Notes: a model not told the origin generated them from the sequence alone. A DNA stretch of 64,000 nucleotides from Herpomyces periplanetae (GCA_009733715.1 WMKJ01000040.1:41552-105551), one strand, 5' to 3'; shown: positions 31,656 to 44,080, counted from the first letter of the stretch. Translations and numbers: made by a program.

Positions 31656-34163
31656 TCACGGTCGACGACCTCCAGATCCGTTGGGGAAACATATCGTACC
31701 ACCGGCAACGCCAGGAGCAGCTGTAACAGTCGATGATACGTTTGTCGCAGCCGACTGTTTACGCTTTTTAATTCGCATCGCTTCGACACCGTCATCTACT
31801 ACAGACTCTGAGAACCAAGGATGCCGTAATGCCTGTTTCGCTGTGACACGTTTATTCGGATTATACACGAATATGCTGCGCAGTAAACTCAAAAACTGGA
31901 TGTTAAAGTTGGAGGTTGGCGGTATAAATTCGTGTAACCGCTTCATCGCTTTCACGTACTTTCGTGAGGTACGCGAGGTCTCCGCATTGGGATAATTAAG
32001 CTTTCCATTACGGAAGTACCTATCAATCGATGGTGTATTTTGTTAGCAAACAATTTGTGTCTGTTGACGGAGGTAATAAGTGCATAAACTATACACACAC
32101 ACACACACACACACACACGTACTCGGCTGCAGGATTTTTGGAAGACGCTCCCTTCTCTGATTTTAACACTGTCCTTACAATGTCCGACTCAATTTTGCCG
32201 CCGCAAATGGGCTCCATCATGGCCAAGTGTTCTAAATTGTTATGCGTTTGAAACAGTGCATCACCCGTATAAAACTCAACCAATATACACCCAATACTCC
32301 ATATATCGCAAGGAAAACTCCAGCCTAAATTTAGTATGATTTCGGGAGCACGGTAATGACGAGTTGAAACGATAGACGAATGAAATTCATCGTTAAACGT
32401 TGCCGACCCAAAGTCAATAAGCCGTATTTCTGGATCAAGTAAGACTTTTCGATGTTCGGCAGTCCGATTTATGGTTGTCGTGGATGAAGGAACGGTTCTG
32501 TTGTAGGTAAACCTTTGGTATGAGTTATGCACTAGTAAAATATTTTCCGGTTTAAGATCGGTGTGTATTAAGTTGAGATCATGCAGAAAAGCTACACTGT
32601 TGAATAGCTGACGAGCGAAACTTTGGATGTGAGAATTGGGAAAGGGAACAAACTCATTGCTCTTTAAGAAATCAAACACGCTCTGGCCGTAAAGATCTGT
32701 AACTATGCAAATGTGATTCCGGTAATCGAAGCAATCTCGTAAGTGAATACACCGATTTTGATTAGTTCGATCGTTACAGGCCAGTGTTGATAGAACCCGT
32801 AATTCAATCCGAGATGCGTCACGATATTTTTGCACGGACCGTACAATTTTAATTGCACAGGCAGTACCGCGTTTTCGATCCACTGCTTCGACGACTTTGC
32901 CGAACGTTCCTTGTCCGAGTAACCTTACAATCAGATCTACACGAATGTCGCGCGTATTACGTCAATCCACTTGAACACACTCACACGCACACACGTACGT
33001 ATAAACAGGTTAATGTTGAGTGAAGCAAATCAAACGTACATCGATCCGTTAAGAAGGTATCTGGAGTAACGATATAATGACCGTCTTCATCGTCGACATT
33101 TTTTCGATTATGATTATGCTGATTATGACCCAAGCACACAGAATGCGCACTCAGCTATGGGGTTAGCCAATCAGAATTATAGCAAAATTTAAGGCATAAA
33201 GTGGGACGGCGAACTGAGAGTCCCAAATCTCGGTAATGCCTAATTGCTACATAACCGTATAAGGGGACTTACATCTGGAATGACAGGAACGTAAACATCT
33301 TTGGCTTTAATAGGAGGTTGTGGCGGCGGACGATAGAGTATTTGGGGATCTTGAACTTTTAGTTCACGATACTTTTCGGTAGAACTGTCGAATTCGCTAT
33401 GTCTTGTTCGTTTTCGCTTGGAACCGTAAGATTTGTACTCTGAATCGGAGTAAGAAACCGAGCGGCGGTGTGCGGTGGTGGGCTTTGACAGTGAGTGAGA
33501 ATTGTAGTTATGATAATTACTGACGGTGGAAGCTAAACGTTCAGTAGACCCGGAACGGTGCCCTGTCGTGTAAGATGATGGATGAGAAGGAAGGGTGGTA
33601 ACTGAACTATTATAAAATGAATCACGAGGTAGATGTTGCTGATGTTGATGCTGGTGCTGTTCGAGTTTGCGACGTTTCTCTCGGGGATGAATAGGTTCAG
33701 GAGTATCATCAATAACGATGACTTCCTTGGGAAGACCATTTTTGTAGAATTCAGCCCAATCAGGCTTGCGGGGGGGACGACGCCGTGTGGTCACAGGCAT
33801 AGAAATCAAATGATTATCGGCGACTGAAGGCGGCGAATCAGCAGGGTAATGTTGCTGGGAGAGTTGAGTGTAGCGGGGGGCATATGAGCGATGAGAAGAG
33901 TAGGAGTGAGCCGACGTAATACCGCGATGTGAAGAGTATGAAGAACGGGAGGAGTTTGAAGAGGAGGCGGCAGCCGAGGTCCAGCCGGATAAGGAGCTGT
34001 GGACAGTATGATTTGTCTGAGGATCGGATAGCTGATTTTGATGACTTTGTAATAAGGAATGTGATAAATGAGCGTAGGAATCGTGGGTAGTGCGATGACC
34101 AGGACTTGACCGTCGACTATCGGGCTGACTGGGTCTATGAAGGTAAGATGCCGCAGTGGACAT
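31656..34163 (-). CDS. LAMMER (CLK-type) dual-specificity protein kinase
   Basis: Exons 34163-33273, 33154-33040, 32936-32123 and 32019-31656 give 727 residues. The N-terminal half is Ser/His/Tyr-rich with the fungal LAMMER block DWAEFYKNGLPKEVIVIDDT followed by basic KRRK. Splicing yields DEDGHYIVTPDTFLTDRYLI, then the Gly loop LLGQGTFGKVVEA, the Lys in CAIKIVR, HTDLKPENILL, LIDFGSATF, and STRHYRAPEIILNLGW. The family motif EHLAMMER appears as EHLAMMEP. The end is YFRNGKLNYPNAE, FIPPTSNF, HPWFSES and a short tail. Family: CLK, yeast Kns1, S. pombe Lkh1; they phosphorylate SR proteins and act in splicing, stress and growth control. The start was set at the first real ATG; the frame extends 22 codons upstream only from a GTG. 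A (TG)13 run abuts the third donor. Confidence 0.95.
32093..32118. repeat. (AC)13 microsatellite inside a kinase intron
   Basis: Thirteen AC units on plus, which read as TG in the kinase sense and begin just after its donor GTACGTG. The intron spans 32020-32122, so the repeat forms its first quarter. Confidence 0.95.
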
Positions 34164-34630
34164 TTCCAAGGTAGAGCTGTGACGAGGGTAATGAGGAGAT
34201 AGGAGGGGAAGATTTAAAAGATAAAGCACAAATTTAGAGGAGGATAAGATTGGTGAATCGAGGATGTGGATGCAGATGAGGGTGATGAGAATGGTGGAAG
34301 AAGGGAGGGGAGAGATAGGTGCAGGACGAAGTGGTGATAAGAATAATGGTGGTGGTGAAGATGATATTTAGTCAAGTGTATCAAAGAGGAAATAGGCTTG
34401 AAACACTACGTTGTCGCCGTCACTGTGGCTGCCACAGTAGCTGGGGAAGGGGGGACACGGTATTTGATGAATGATGGCCTGGTAAACTAACCGAAATTAG
34501 ATTGGAGCGGAAGCCGAAGTAGAGCCGAGAGAGGGTAGAATAATGTTTGGTCGGGGAAGGAAGGGGAGCGAGAGATACAAGGAGTGACGAGAGGGAAAAG
34601 AGTGAGGGTAGGGGGGTGGGAGTGTGTGAA

Positions 34631-34735
34631 TGAGGATGGGGATGGGGATGGGGATGAAGATGGAGATGGGGAAAGGGATATGGAAGTGGTAGTAGGTGTG
34701 AGTGTGGGTGTGGGTGTGGATGTGGATGTGGATGA
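34631..34735. repeat. degenerate G/T-rich hexamer array
   Basis: Runs of ggggat units, an irregular middle part, then gtgtgg/gatgtgg-type units on plus. It lies about 0.5 kb upstream of the kinase start. Confidence 0.85.
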
Positions 34736-35790
34736 GAATTTGAGGGGGACCATTTAAGTCAAAGGAGGAATGGTACTGGTAGGTAATCGGAAGGGAAAAG
34801 TTGAAAGGTGTGGGAGTGGGAAGGGGATGGAAATTTTGTTGGTATAATGTAAGATTTGGTGTTACTGGATAGGTGAAATGGTGAGGGGATGTAAGGATGA
34901 AGAAAACAAAAAGAATGGGATGAAGGGTAAGAAGTGTGGGAGAGAGGAAGAGGGGAGAAGATGGGTGCGCGCACGGGGGGAAGGGAGGGGGGGGATTAAG
35001 CAGGAAACAATTTGAAGGGAGGAAAGGAATGAAGATAGTAGGGACAGGTAAAGAGATGAAGGACAAAAGCTTTAGAGAGAATGCGGGTAAAAGTAAGCGC
35101 GTAAGATAGACAGGGTAGCGTGAATTAAGAGAGAATGTAACAAATGGGTAGTGAGAACAAGGGAAAAAAGGCGTAGCAATAAGGAAGGGAGAGAGTGGGA
35201 GAGCGTAAGAATAGACTAGAAAGAGATACCGGTAACGAGTTGAGAGAGGAGAGGAGGGGAAGAAGAATGAGAAAGGGAGTAGGAGAATAAGGTTCGGATA
35301 TTACGGATGTGGAGGAGAGAAGGGAAAGAAAAAAAAATGATTAAGGGGATGAGAGATAAAAGGGAAGAGAGAAATTGTTGGAGTGATTAAGCGTAAAAAG
35401 AGGAAAATTCTAAAATTTGCCCACGTTAACACCATTTTCCAATGTGGTCCCCAACCGACCGGCGAGTTTATCCGAGCCCTACTATTCGCAGCCGAAGATG
35501 AGAATCACGTGTGATAGCCGGGGAGGGAGCAGGGCGGGAGCCGAGAGTTTGGGAGCCGACGAGCCGGCGGCCGAGCCAGCAAGTCACGGGGGAGCGAGGG
35601 GAACGAGGGAAACGAGGGAAACGAGGGACGCGGAGGGAACAAAGGGATGCGAAGGGCTTGATTTGCGACAATTCTAGACGCTGTAAGAACATATGAGTGT
35701 GCGGGTGCGGGTGCGGGTGCGTGAGTGCTTATGTGCACTCTTCTCTCTCCTACTGTAGCTTGCCTCCACTCCGCCTGCCCAGCACTCCCT

Positions 35791-35818
35791 CCAACACACG
35801 CCCTCGGGCGTGTGTTGG
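35791..35818. repeat. perfect 13-bp inverted repeat, 2-nt spacer
   Basis: Left arm ccaacacacgccc, spacer tc, right arm gggcgtgtgttgg: thirteen of thirteen pairs complementary. It sits in the gene-free region. Confidence 0.95.
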
Positions 35819-36910
35819 CTGCCGACAATTTCCCGTAGAAGTGAGTCGTGATACTAGACTATCCACATCCTCGACTAGTCTGGTCATGTTTTATATTAGT
35901 GGGCAAGTTTGGAATTGCGCGAGTACCAATGCATAGCTGATAACTTGAATTATCTCTACAACTAGACTACACTATCATCTACTGTTGCTTCACCCTCAGC
36001 GGAAAATAAGAAATCCTTTTTAAACTCAACTTTTGGCTTTTCTCCTACTCTTTAATAATATTATTGTCCCGTCTACTTCATCTACACAGAACAGTTTACC
36101 AATTTCGCATTTAACCCACCCTCTTCATATACGTCAATCTACCTCTACCTCTACACTTATTATCTAGACCTCACGCATGTCTAATCTTCACTAATCACAC
36201 CCTTCTATTCATCAATATCGTATAATGCACTTTTCATGCCCGTAGAAAGTCGATGAAAATTACCCACCTACATGTATACATGCTTACAAATCTTTTATAG
36301 AGGCAAATTTTAACCATGTTAATGTCAATTCATCCTTCAACATAATATACTCTAGTTTTACTCAGTATAACCCAAAATTATCTTGCAACATTAAATTATA
36401 CAATGGCAAAACTTAATACCGATTCACTCACTAAGTTATTTGTCATAAAGCAATTTAAAATTTCCACGGTAAAATTATCCGAATAAATCACTCGCTCTAC
36501 AATTCGCATACCTGTCCTCTTCTCCCACACCCTGTTGGCTAAAATACCTAAAAAGCGAACATATAATGTTCGTACCAGGCTAAACCCAAGCAAAATACAC
36601 TCTGTGCACATGTAAAATACTCACAAAAAGGTACAATTGAACAATGAAATTAAAAGTAGATATTAAAGGAAGTATCGTTGATTAAATTCATCAGCAGTAA
36701 TCCCATCTATCAAATTTCTCCAACAAATAACCCCACGACGTTACTACACTAAACGTATAGCGTATCATGATTTAGTACGTATACTTGCATATACGCAGTA
36801 TAACCGACGGGGAAGAATTAGCCACGCTCCCCCAGGATGGTTGTTGAGCAGAATCACGATACACAGGCGCGACTTATTTTGTAGCGGATGGATTACCGGT
36901 CAATTCGGGT

Positions 36911-37011
36911 CATGCCCATGCCCATGCCCATGCCCATGCCAACACCCACACCCACACCCGCACCCATATCCATACCCATACCCATACCCACACCCACACC
37001 CATACTCAAAT
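36911..37011. repeat. C-rich hexamer array (cccatg / cccaca / cccata)
   Basis: About 16 hexamers in sub-blocks: cccatg units, then cccaca, then cccata, then cccaca again. Resembles telomere-like or Rap1-type C/A-rich DNA only loosely. Confidence 0.9.
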
Positions 37012-39561
37012 CGAAACCCAAGCCCAAGCGTATGCTAATGTTCTTGCTCATGCTCATGCTCACAACTACATTTGTACTATTTATCCTTGACCGACTAACG
37101 CACTGCCGTTATCACAATGCCACTTCAACCGGAAAATTCACCCACAGTCAAAACTTACCTGGTCATAATGTTAAGTCTAGTTTACTTAACCCGCTAAAAG
37201 CCACGAGGACAGAGTCTGTTAATTGGAATAGCACAATACACTTACAGTGGGGACTAAAGCCCACAGGAAACATATTTGGTTGGGGATGAATTGATATGAT
37301 GGTGTCGAATTAACTTGCCGCTTGATAAAGGAAAATTTTGCTTCAGTAAGGGGAAAGGGCACGGTTGAATCACCCTATCATAATATAATCCAGCGTCGTG
37401 ACGCCTAGTTTTCCCGTATCCCTCCAGTTTCATGATACTATAATCATCCAAATTAACCGTTAGCCGTACGCCCACTCACATTCCCCTTGCTTCTACATAA
37501 TATGCTGCTTTCACAATCATGATACCCTAAAATTTCCCTCGTCCTATGCACACCTTGGTGATTATTACCCCATACACTCCTGTTCTTTACTTGTTCCAGC
37601 TATTCGCCAACTCTTTACCATGTTTAATACTTTAGACCAATCAGTTAATTCTTCTCTAAATCATCCACACTACACTAGTGAAAATCATCCGCGATGAAAC
37701 ATAAGATTCACCACTTGTTTAATACTCTTCATCTCAATCTTCCTTCCCATCCCTTCCCAGGATTATTCCCGTTAATCAAAAATTCCAATACTTTTCTCTA
37801 TGCTCTCTTCAACTTCATCTATATCATTTCCCCTTCCCTCTACTCTTGTATACCTTCATAATAAATTCATCTTTATCCATCTCTACCAATTTACCCAAGA
37901 TTGTTTCTCATTCTACTCAATAACCTACCCACATATGTGCCTATATCACTCATAACCGTCTGTGCTTGATCATTCCTCTTCAAATAATCCATTAACTTGA
38001 CCGTGCCACTTTTCCTCCTAAAAATTCTCCAACTTCCTATTTTGCTCTCACCATCTATGCGTCTAAACACTATTCTATCAACCTTTCTACACTCCCCCTC
38101 TCTTCCATCTCGCTTCGCCGAGTTAATACCCTTTTAAATTCTTTTTCTTGCACATGTTCTCATAAACTTGCCCTTCCCTCCATCCCAATTATCCTTCCCC
38201 TATCGCTCTTCTTCCTCCATACCGATATCTGTTTATTACTTCATCATTGTAACATGCTTCATTCCCCCTCCCTATCAATCCCATTTCCTTTCCTTTTTCC
38301 CTTACTCACCTACCCACCTATCCTTCACGCTAACCTTTCTTTTCACCTACATATACATCCATAGGTAAATCCTTCCTTTTACTTTACTCTTCTACTCAGC
38401 AATTGTATCCTCTTCTTTACTCTCACCTTTCCCCCTCTACACCTCACATCGCCAGCTACTCACCTACTCAAAATATACTTTTCCACTCAATCCCCATTGT
38501 GCCTCACCAACACCCTTCGTATATGTAAACCAGTCTGCCCTCCTGCAAAACTCGGATCTCATCACTATCTCCTACTCGGTAACTTTTTCTGCTCACCTAA
38601 CACCCTCCTAATCTTTTGCTTGATCGTACGCTAATCACACCAAATGTTCCCCACTTCTCCACCATCATCCCTTACCCCAACAGTATTACATAACCCTTCT
38701 TAATACCATCCACCACTCATCAACTTACCTCCATTCTCATCCCCAACATCGTCTTCTCCCTCCATCAAATAACTCATCAATCGGCTAATTAATGGGTTGT
38801 ACATCCTAACTCCCATTCATCATCTTGCTAACGAGTATTCTCCACTTTCCCCATCTTCCTGTTTATCACTCCTATTCCCCTCAAAAAAACCCCCATAGTC
38901 TTAATTTTTTGTCCATTTCATCGTTTCCAATTCCAAATTTACCCCGTAAACTTTTCTGCAACATCCCATGCGAATCAACTACCCTACCCAACAATTCTTT
39001 TCCACGCCTCGTTTAAACTCTCCATACGTAATCTTGCTCTTCCAAAACATCTCCTTTAACTCAAACTCTTCCTCTTGCATATTCTACTCTGCCTCAAACT
39101 CTTCATTAGTCCTATCTACTCCCCCACCTATCCCGTCTATTCCCCGTAATTCTTCCCTAACCCATACGTTAAATTCCCTCGGCTTTTTCAACTCATACCA
39201 ACCTATCCATCCAGTAAAAGCTACCCCGCCAAATTTTTCAATCACCCTTGGCTTTTTCTCTAACTCACTCACTACCTTACCAATTCCACTCACTAGTACA
39301 CTAAACTAAATTTGTCCAGTTCCCAATCCTTATCATATCCCACCCAGTTCACTCCTTTCATTAAAATTATCTTCCACACTCCTTCGCTCATCTTCCCCTC
39401 CTCCCGCTTATTAATAGCGGCTACTATAACCGGAAGAACTACTACTCCGTCGCCTAAAGTTCTTGATTTATCGTGATGAGGTGAAGTTCATGATGCTCAA
39501 ATTAGTCCTCCAAACAATTTCCCTTTTAACTATCTTCAATCAATCTATATATATATAATAA

Positions 39562-40463
39562 ATGGCTAAAAAATCGGTTGACAAGGTTAACCATAATAAA
39601 CCTCTTGCTACATATTCAGATATTGCTACTTCTACTTCCCTTTCCGTTGACGATCCTCCCGAAGATGACATTGATTCATTAATCTTGTCGAAATCAACTT
39701 CTTCCATCCATCATTCCTATCCATCTGAATCTTCATATACCCCTTATTCTTCAACCTCTCATGACTCCTCATCAACTTGGTATCATATATACCCCGTTTA
39801 CTTTGACGCTTCCCGTTCTCGAAGTCAAGGTCGACGCGTTCCCCCCTCTCTCGCCGTTCATAATCCTTTAGCTCATACTATTGCTCAAGCTGTTGCTGAG
39901 CTAGGCTTACCCGGGAAATTAGAAGCTTTCGCTACTCATCCTCAAGATTGGGCTAACCCCGGTCGTGTGAGATGCTGTTTAACCTCCTTCAATTCTCCCA
40001 TAAGCATTACCATAAAAAATAGTCAGTACTCTTTACCTTCCTCTTTCCCCCATTTCATCAACTTCTAATCTTCACCCTTTACCCAGAACATCATCTTTTT
40101 ATCCAAATCGCAAAATTTTTAAAGTTACATCCAACCGATCTAGCCACTCCTCACGCTTTAATCATACCTGGTGTGTCACTGCCCCCTCCCCCTTGTAGTC
40201 TTAAGAATGGTCAGAAATCCTCCGGTGTTAGTGTATCCGTTCCTCTCGGTTGGAAAATTAATTCTATACTTCCCCTCCATTCCCCAGCCCTTTCTGCTGG
40301 CGGTGTAAATGAGAATTTATTGGGCTCTTTACTCCATTCCGATCTATCCAATTCCTCTTCTACGTCCTCATCCCACAATGACGTCACTACCCAATCAGCC
40401 CCTTCAACTACTCAATCATCCTCGCAATTCAAAAAACGTCCCAAACAAAAGCACCCCCGTTAA
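39562..40463 (+). CDS. SEC65: signal recognition particle subunit SRP19 (Sec65)
   Basis: Exons 39562-40021 and 40087-40463 give 278 residues (yeast Sec65 is 273). An acidic/Ser-rich N-terminus precedes the SRP19 fold: [48 protein letters not shown], and, rebuilt by splicing, [20 protein letters not shown]. The Ser-rich tail ends in a basic patch ([11 protein letters not shown]), as in other SRP19 proteins. It binds SRP RNA in the S domain and is needed to load SRP54 for ER targeting. The 65-nt intron has a GTCAGT donor and cccag acceptor; protein conservation across the junction strongly supports it. The ATG follows a tata-rich run (39547-39558). It converges with the DBP6-like helicase, with about 150 bp between stops. 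Confidence 0.95.
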
Positions 40464-40615
40464 CTCAACTTTCATTTCCAACTTCCCTATAGTTCTTTTC
40501 CCCTTCCCACTCAATCTATCTCTTTCTTAACCTTTACTCACCCCTACGTTGCATTTCACCGCGTCTATTCTATTCAATTATCATTATACACATATCCTTT
40601 CTACTCTTCATTTTC

Positions 40616-43600
40616 TCATCCTTCGTTGGCTCGATTTTCTCCGTTTACCGCCTTCTTTAACCCTTCTAATGCTTCAAGATAGCTTGGTCTCAGGTGATTT
40701 ACCACCTCATTCTTTACGACTATGTACTCAATAGGTGATGCACGATTTATTTCTCTCCCAATTCTTCCCCCGGAGTCATCTAACTGTCTCTCATACCACT
40801 TTCCATCCCAGTGTTTAACCGGTCCAATTTCCTCGATAAACCACTTCATTTGCCCATTCAATTGCTTAGCCTGACCTTCCCAACTTTCTTTCTCCTTGAC
40901 TAAACTCCAAGCGTAGCCTACACGACCTGCCCTTGCAGTCCGGCCTACCTGGTGCACATAATCTAACTTTGTACGCGGTACATCGTAATTAATAACGTGC
41001 GTCATACCGGGAAAGTCAAGCCCTCTCGCTCCCCGGGATGTCGTTATGAGAATTACAATTCCATTTTTACTTCTCTTTCCTCGTTTGGTTAATAATGAAT
41101 CCTCTTCATCAAACTTTGCCCTCCCTCCACTCCCCCGTCCTTTATCATCATCTAATTGATGCTTAAGCGTCATCATTATACTGTTTCGTGTAGAGCTTGA
41201 ATCCAATGATGTCAAGGTTTTAATATTGTTCGACTCGAGTGAAGGAATAAGCTTGTTCGGAAGTATCAACTTTAACACATGTGCCAACCGATGCGCATCA
41301 CTCGTGGTTTTAGTGAATATTAAAATTGTAGGAAGTGTTTGACCAAATTGGGAAATGGACGATAATGCTTTTGATGAATCAGTCTCGCTAGCTTCACTGC
41401 TGCTAGCGCTAGTATCTTCACTCTCACATCGAGATGATGTTATTGAATCATCCGATTTCCCCGTTGATACAGGGGTTTCACCTTGACCACAAAATCTTTT
41501 AATAATATTATCCGTAAAATCCTTAAAAATATGCTGTATAAGTAAGCCTGCAAGATACAATGGTTTCTCACTTCCGTCTCCCACGGGAATAACTTTTTCA
41601 CAAAGCGTCACTGGAACGCTAAACGAATGCCTATCGAGTAAATTAATCTGGCTCAAATTTGTGGCGTGATGGTAATGAGATTCCGTCTGCAGTGATGTTG
41701 GCTCTCTAGACGTTACAACTCGCAGAAATATGGGACGTCGAAGATTTAATGTTGCCAGCTTAGGGTAACTCTGTGTCATGGTTGCGCTAAGCAAAATTTT
41801 GGTCACGCGCGACTTGAGAAAGTTAAAGGATGCTAAATGACCATCTCGTTCCCGTGAGTTCACGGGTAAATCATCAAAGCCGGAAGCATTTTTAGGTTTA
41901 GTAAACCTTGATCCGCACTCCCCCTCCCCCACTAAAGAAGCTCCGTGTATTGCTTTGTTAATCACTCTAAACCATTCATGAAATTTATCCACGGGATAAA
42001 CATTTGAATGTTGCTTAGCTTTTTCCGCAACTCCATTATTTATTATCGTCTCCTCTTCCAATAATCGATCTGCCTCATCAAACACCATCCACTGAACATG
42101 TCGTAAAGAAAATCCCGGAGTACTCGTTATGTGCTCCACTAAGCGCCCCGGTGTACAAACCAGTATATCTACCTGTGATGAATATTCAGGTACATATCCT
42201 TTCCTCCAGTCTAAGCTTTGCTCTAATTGATCCAGTTCCCCAAGCCGACTCGTAAAAATATGCCATGGTCGTATCCCCAGCTTATGCAATCCATCGGCTT
42301 CACGCCCAATTCGTCGTGCTTTTGCTACGTTTAATCGAGGAATTAATTTAACTAGTGAAGCCTGCTCAATTGACAAAGCTACACTTCCCATTGCCATACC
42401 AACGTGTACTTTTGAACCACTTGGTAAGCATTCTTCACACATTTGCCTAACTTGAAGTACAAGTTCACGTGTAGGTACTACAATAACCGCTTTAATCCAT
42501 CGAATCATTTCTTCTCTCTTTCTTTTTTCCCATGACATTGTCAACTCTGTCTCGTGACCTTCCCCTCCCTGATAGAGACTTTCTATTATAGGAAGGAGAT
42601 AAGCCAATGTTTTGCCTGATCCAGTAGGTGCTTCAATTAGCATGTCTCCGGGGTGCCGGAAGGCACTACGCCGTCGAAGTAAGGGTATAACTTCCCGCTG
42701 TACGGGAAAAGCTCGGCTAATATTACATCGCGAATTTAATCTTGAGAGAATTCGTCCGTCCAAATCCAGCGATTCTAGACTCGCGTGCTGTATTTTGGAT
42801 TCATTTGGTAATGATGTATCATATATTAGCGTGGGCTTGCATAGCCAATCAGGTAGATTGCTTGCCGATGGTTCAAACGGTCGATCAGAATGGGTTTGTT
42901 GAGGAATTGGTTCAAGACCGTGTAATATTTGCGTTGAAGCGTCTTTATCCGTACCATCGTCTTTGTCGTTACAATTTCCTACGGCCTGTGCGCTAGTGTC
43001 GCCATCGTGTCCGGTTACTTTTAACTGCTTAGCTAATTGAGTAGACTGGTGAAATTTGATCAAAACATTGGAATGTCTACCCGAGATTTCCCTTTGTGTA
43101 TCGTGTATTTGAGATGATTCTTCTTGATCAGTCCGTGTACCGTTTGCTAATGATTCATCTGACCTGCTAGAATCGCAGCTATTCTTAAGTGACTTTTGCA
43201 ATGGCATGGCCAGCTTTTCACAAAACCTGTCTGGCTTGTTTAACTCATTTTCCCTCGTCGCACGGTTCATATCCAGATCCAGATCCGCATCAATATCCAC
43301 GTCAGCATCAGCACCAGCACCAGTATGTACCACTCCTTGCTGCTCCTTGACTTTCAAACTTTCCTCCCACGAACGTCGAAAGTGATAATTTGCCATGGGA
43401 TCTTCACATGCAAACCGCACGCGCAGCGTTCCATCCTCATTTAAGCTAACTTTATCAATGGGTAAGACAATTACATACGGGTTAGAAAATTGCACTTCAA
43501 CCGGATCCTCAAGTATCCCTAACTGTTCCATACGATTCTGCTCCTCAACCGCTTCCCTTACACACTTGTAATACTTTTCCGCTGCCACAGTATTAACCCC

Positions 43601-43675
43601 TGCGTCTGAATACTCCCAATCGGGATCTTCCAGACTCGGCGCATAACGATTATAATAGACATTCTCTATCACCAT
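40616..43675 (-). CDS. DBP6: DEAD-box RNA helicase, DBP6/DDX51-like
   Basis: Intronless, 1019 residues, ATG at 43675 with A at -3 and G at +4. Helicase motifs: Walker [16 protein letters not shown], Ia [11 protein letters not shown], Ib [13 protein letters not shown] box [13 protein letters not shown] motif [20 protein letters not shown], motif [17 protein letters not shown], and motifs V-VI in [20 protein letters not shown] and [11 protein letters not shown]. The phrases [16 protein letters not shown] and [12 protein letters not shown] point to DDX51/Dbp6, an early 60S ribosome assembly helicase of the nucleolus. About 330 residues precede the core, with acidic/Asp-rich low complexity and a [12 protein letters not shown]-motif region. 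An acidic Ser-rich insert lies between the two RecA lobes. Family placement within DEAD-box proteins is likely but not proven. Confidence 0.9.
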   Translation of the reverse strand: MVIENVYYNRYAPSLEDPDWEYSDAGVNTVAAEKYYKCVREAVEEQNRMEQLGILEDPVEVQFSNPYVIVLPIDKVSLNEDGTLRVRFACEDPMANYHFRRSWEESLKVKEQQGVVHTGAGADADVDIDADLDLDMNRATRENELNKPDRFCEKLAMPLQKSLKNSCDSSRSDESLANGTRTDQEESSQIHDTQREISGRHSNVLIKFHQSTQLAKQLKVTGHDGDTSAQAVGNCNDKDDGTDKDASTQILHGLEPIPQQTHSDRPFEPSASNLPDWLCKPTLIYDTSLPNESKIQHASLESLDLDGRILSRLNSRCNISRAFPVQREVIPLLRRRSAFRHPGDMLIEAPTGSGKTLAYLLPIIESLYQGGEGHETELTMSWEKRKREEMIRWIKAVIVVPTRELVLQVRQMCEECLPSGSKVHVGMAMGSVALSIEQASLVKLIPRLNVAKARRIGREADGLHKLGIRPWHIFTSRLGELDQLEQSLDWRKGYVPEYSSQVDILVCTPGRLVEHITSTPGFSLRHVQWMVFDEADRLLEEETIINNGVAEKAKQHSNVYPVDKFHEWFRVINKAIHGASLVGEGECGSRFTKPKNASGFDDLPVNSRERDGHLASFNFLKSRVTKILLSATMTQSYPKLATLNLRRPIFLRVVTSREPTSLQTESHYHHATNLSQINLLDRHSFSVPVTLCEKVIPVGDGSEKPLYLAGLLIQHIFKDFTDNIIKRFCGQGETPVSTGKSDDSITSSRCESEDTSASSSEASETDSSKALSSISQFGQTLPTILIFTKTTSDAHRLAHVLKLILPNKLIPSLESNNIKTLTSLDSSSTRNSIMMTLKHQLDDDKGRGSGGRAKFDEEDSLLTKRGKRSKNGIVILITTSRGARGLDFPGMTHVINYDVPRTKLDYVHQVGRTARAGRVGYAWSLVKEKESWEGQAKQLNGQMKWFIEEIGPVKHWDGKWYERQLDDSGGRIGREINRASPIEYIVVKNEVVNHLRPSYLEALEGLKKAVNGENRANEG

Positions 43676-44080
43676 GATTAATTATTGCCACTATAAACCC
43701 ATTTGAACTCACAAACGCCGCAAAACCCCTTTCTATCCAATTATCTCTTCAACTCTATCACACACATCTGTCTATAAAATTGTTTTTCTCCGCTTACTAA
43801 ACTAACACTTATTCCCGGAAAATTCTATTCCCCGCTTCCCTCCACAAATCACGTGTATCTCCATCCACGTTATCATCAAAAGTAACGCGATGTTGGTTTA
43901 CAAGGTATACCTCTACACTAATTTTTGTACGGAATTTTGATGGAAAATTTTCTTTCTCCATGCACCACACCATGTTTCGACGGGTACTTAATTAAGAGTT
44001 ATTGTACATTTATTTCAAGGCAATTTAGTGCTATATAATTTAAAACCACATAATATAATAAATCTGCAATATTTAACGCA
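43676..44080. other. bidirectional promoter, DBP6-like / PIG-A
   Basis: 405 bases between divergent starts; AT-rich next to the PIG-A start. CACGTG at about 43851. No gene seen. Confidence 0.5.

Larger units (their letters stand above)
34164..39561. other. gene-free, strand-biased 5.4 kb region
   Basis: No gene found between the kinase start (minus) and SRP19 (plus). Plus-strand bases at about 34200-35400 are strongly purine-rich; those at about 37600-39500 are strongly pyrimidine-rich. Both facing genes therefore have pyrimidine-rich sense-strand leaders. The centre holds hexamer arrays (34631-34735, about 35697-35725, 36911-37011) and a perfect hairpin (35791-35818). Long open frames here (for example minus 34497-35066, 189 codons) are low-complexity Pro/Ser/Leu products of the base bias. 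Confidence 0.6.

Noticed and set aside
34497-35066. 189-codon minus frame rich in Pro, Ser and Leu
   Set aside because: Product of the strand-wide pyrimidine bias and period-6 repeats; no conserved motif, and similar frames overlap in other phases.
36911-37011. Interstitial telomere
   Set aside because: The units vary in blocks and do not match a known telomere repeat; kept only as a hexamer array.
39470-39500. gtgatga resembling a C/D-box snoRNA C box
   Set aside because: No matching D box (ctga) or terminal stem within snoRNA distance.
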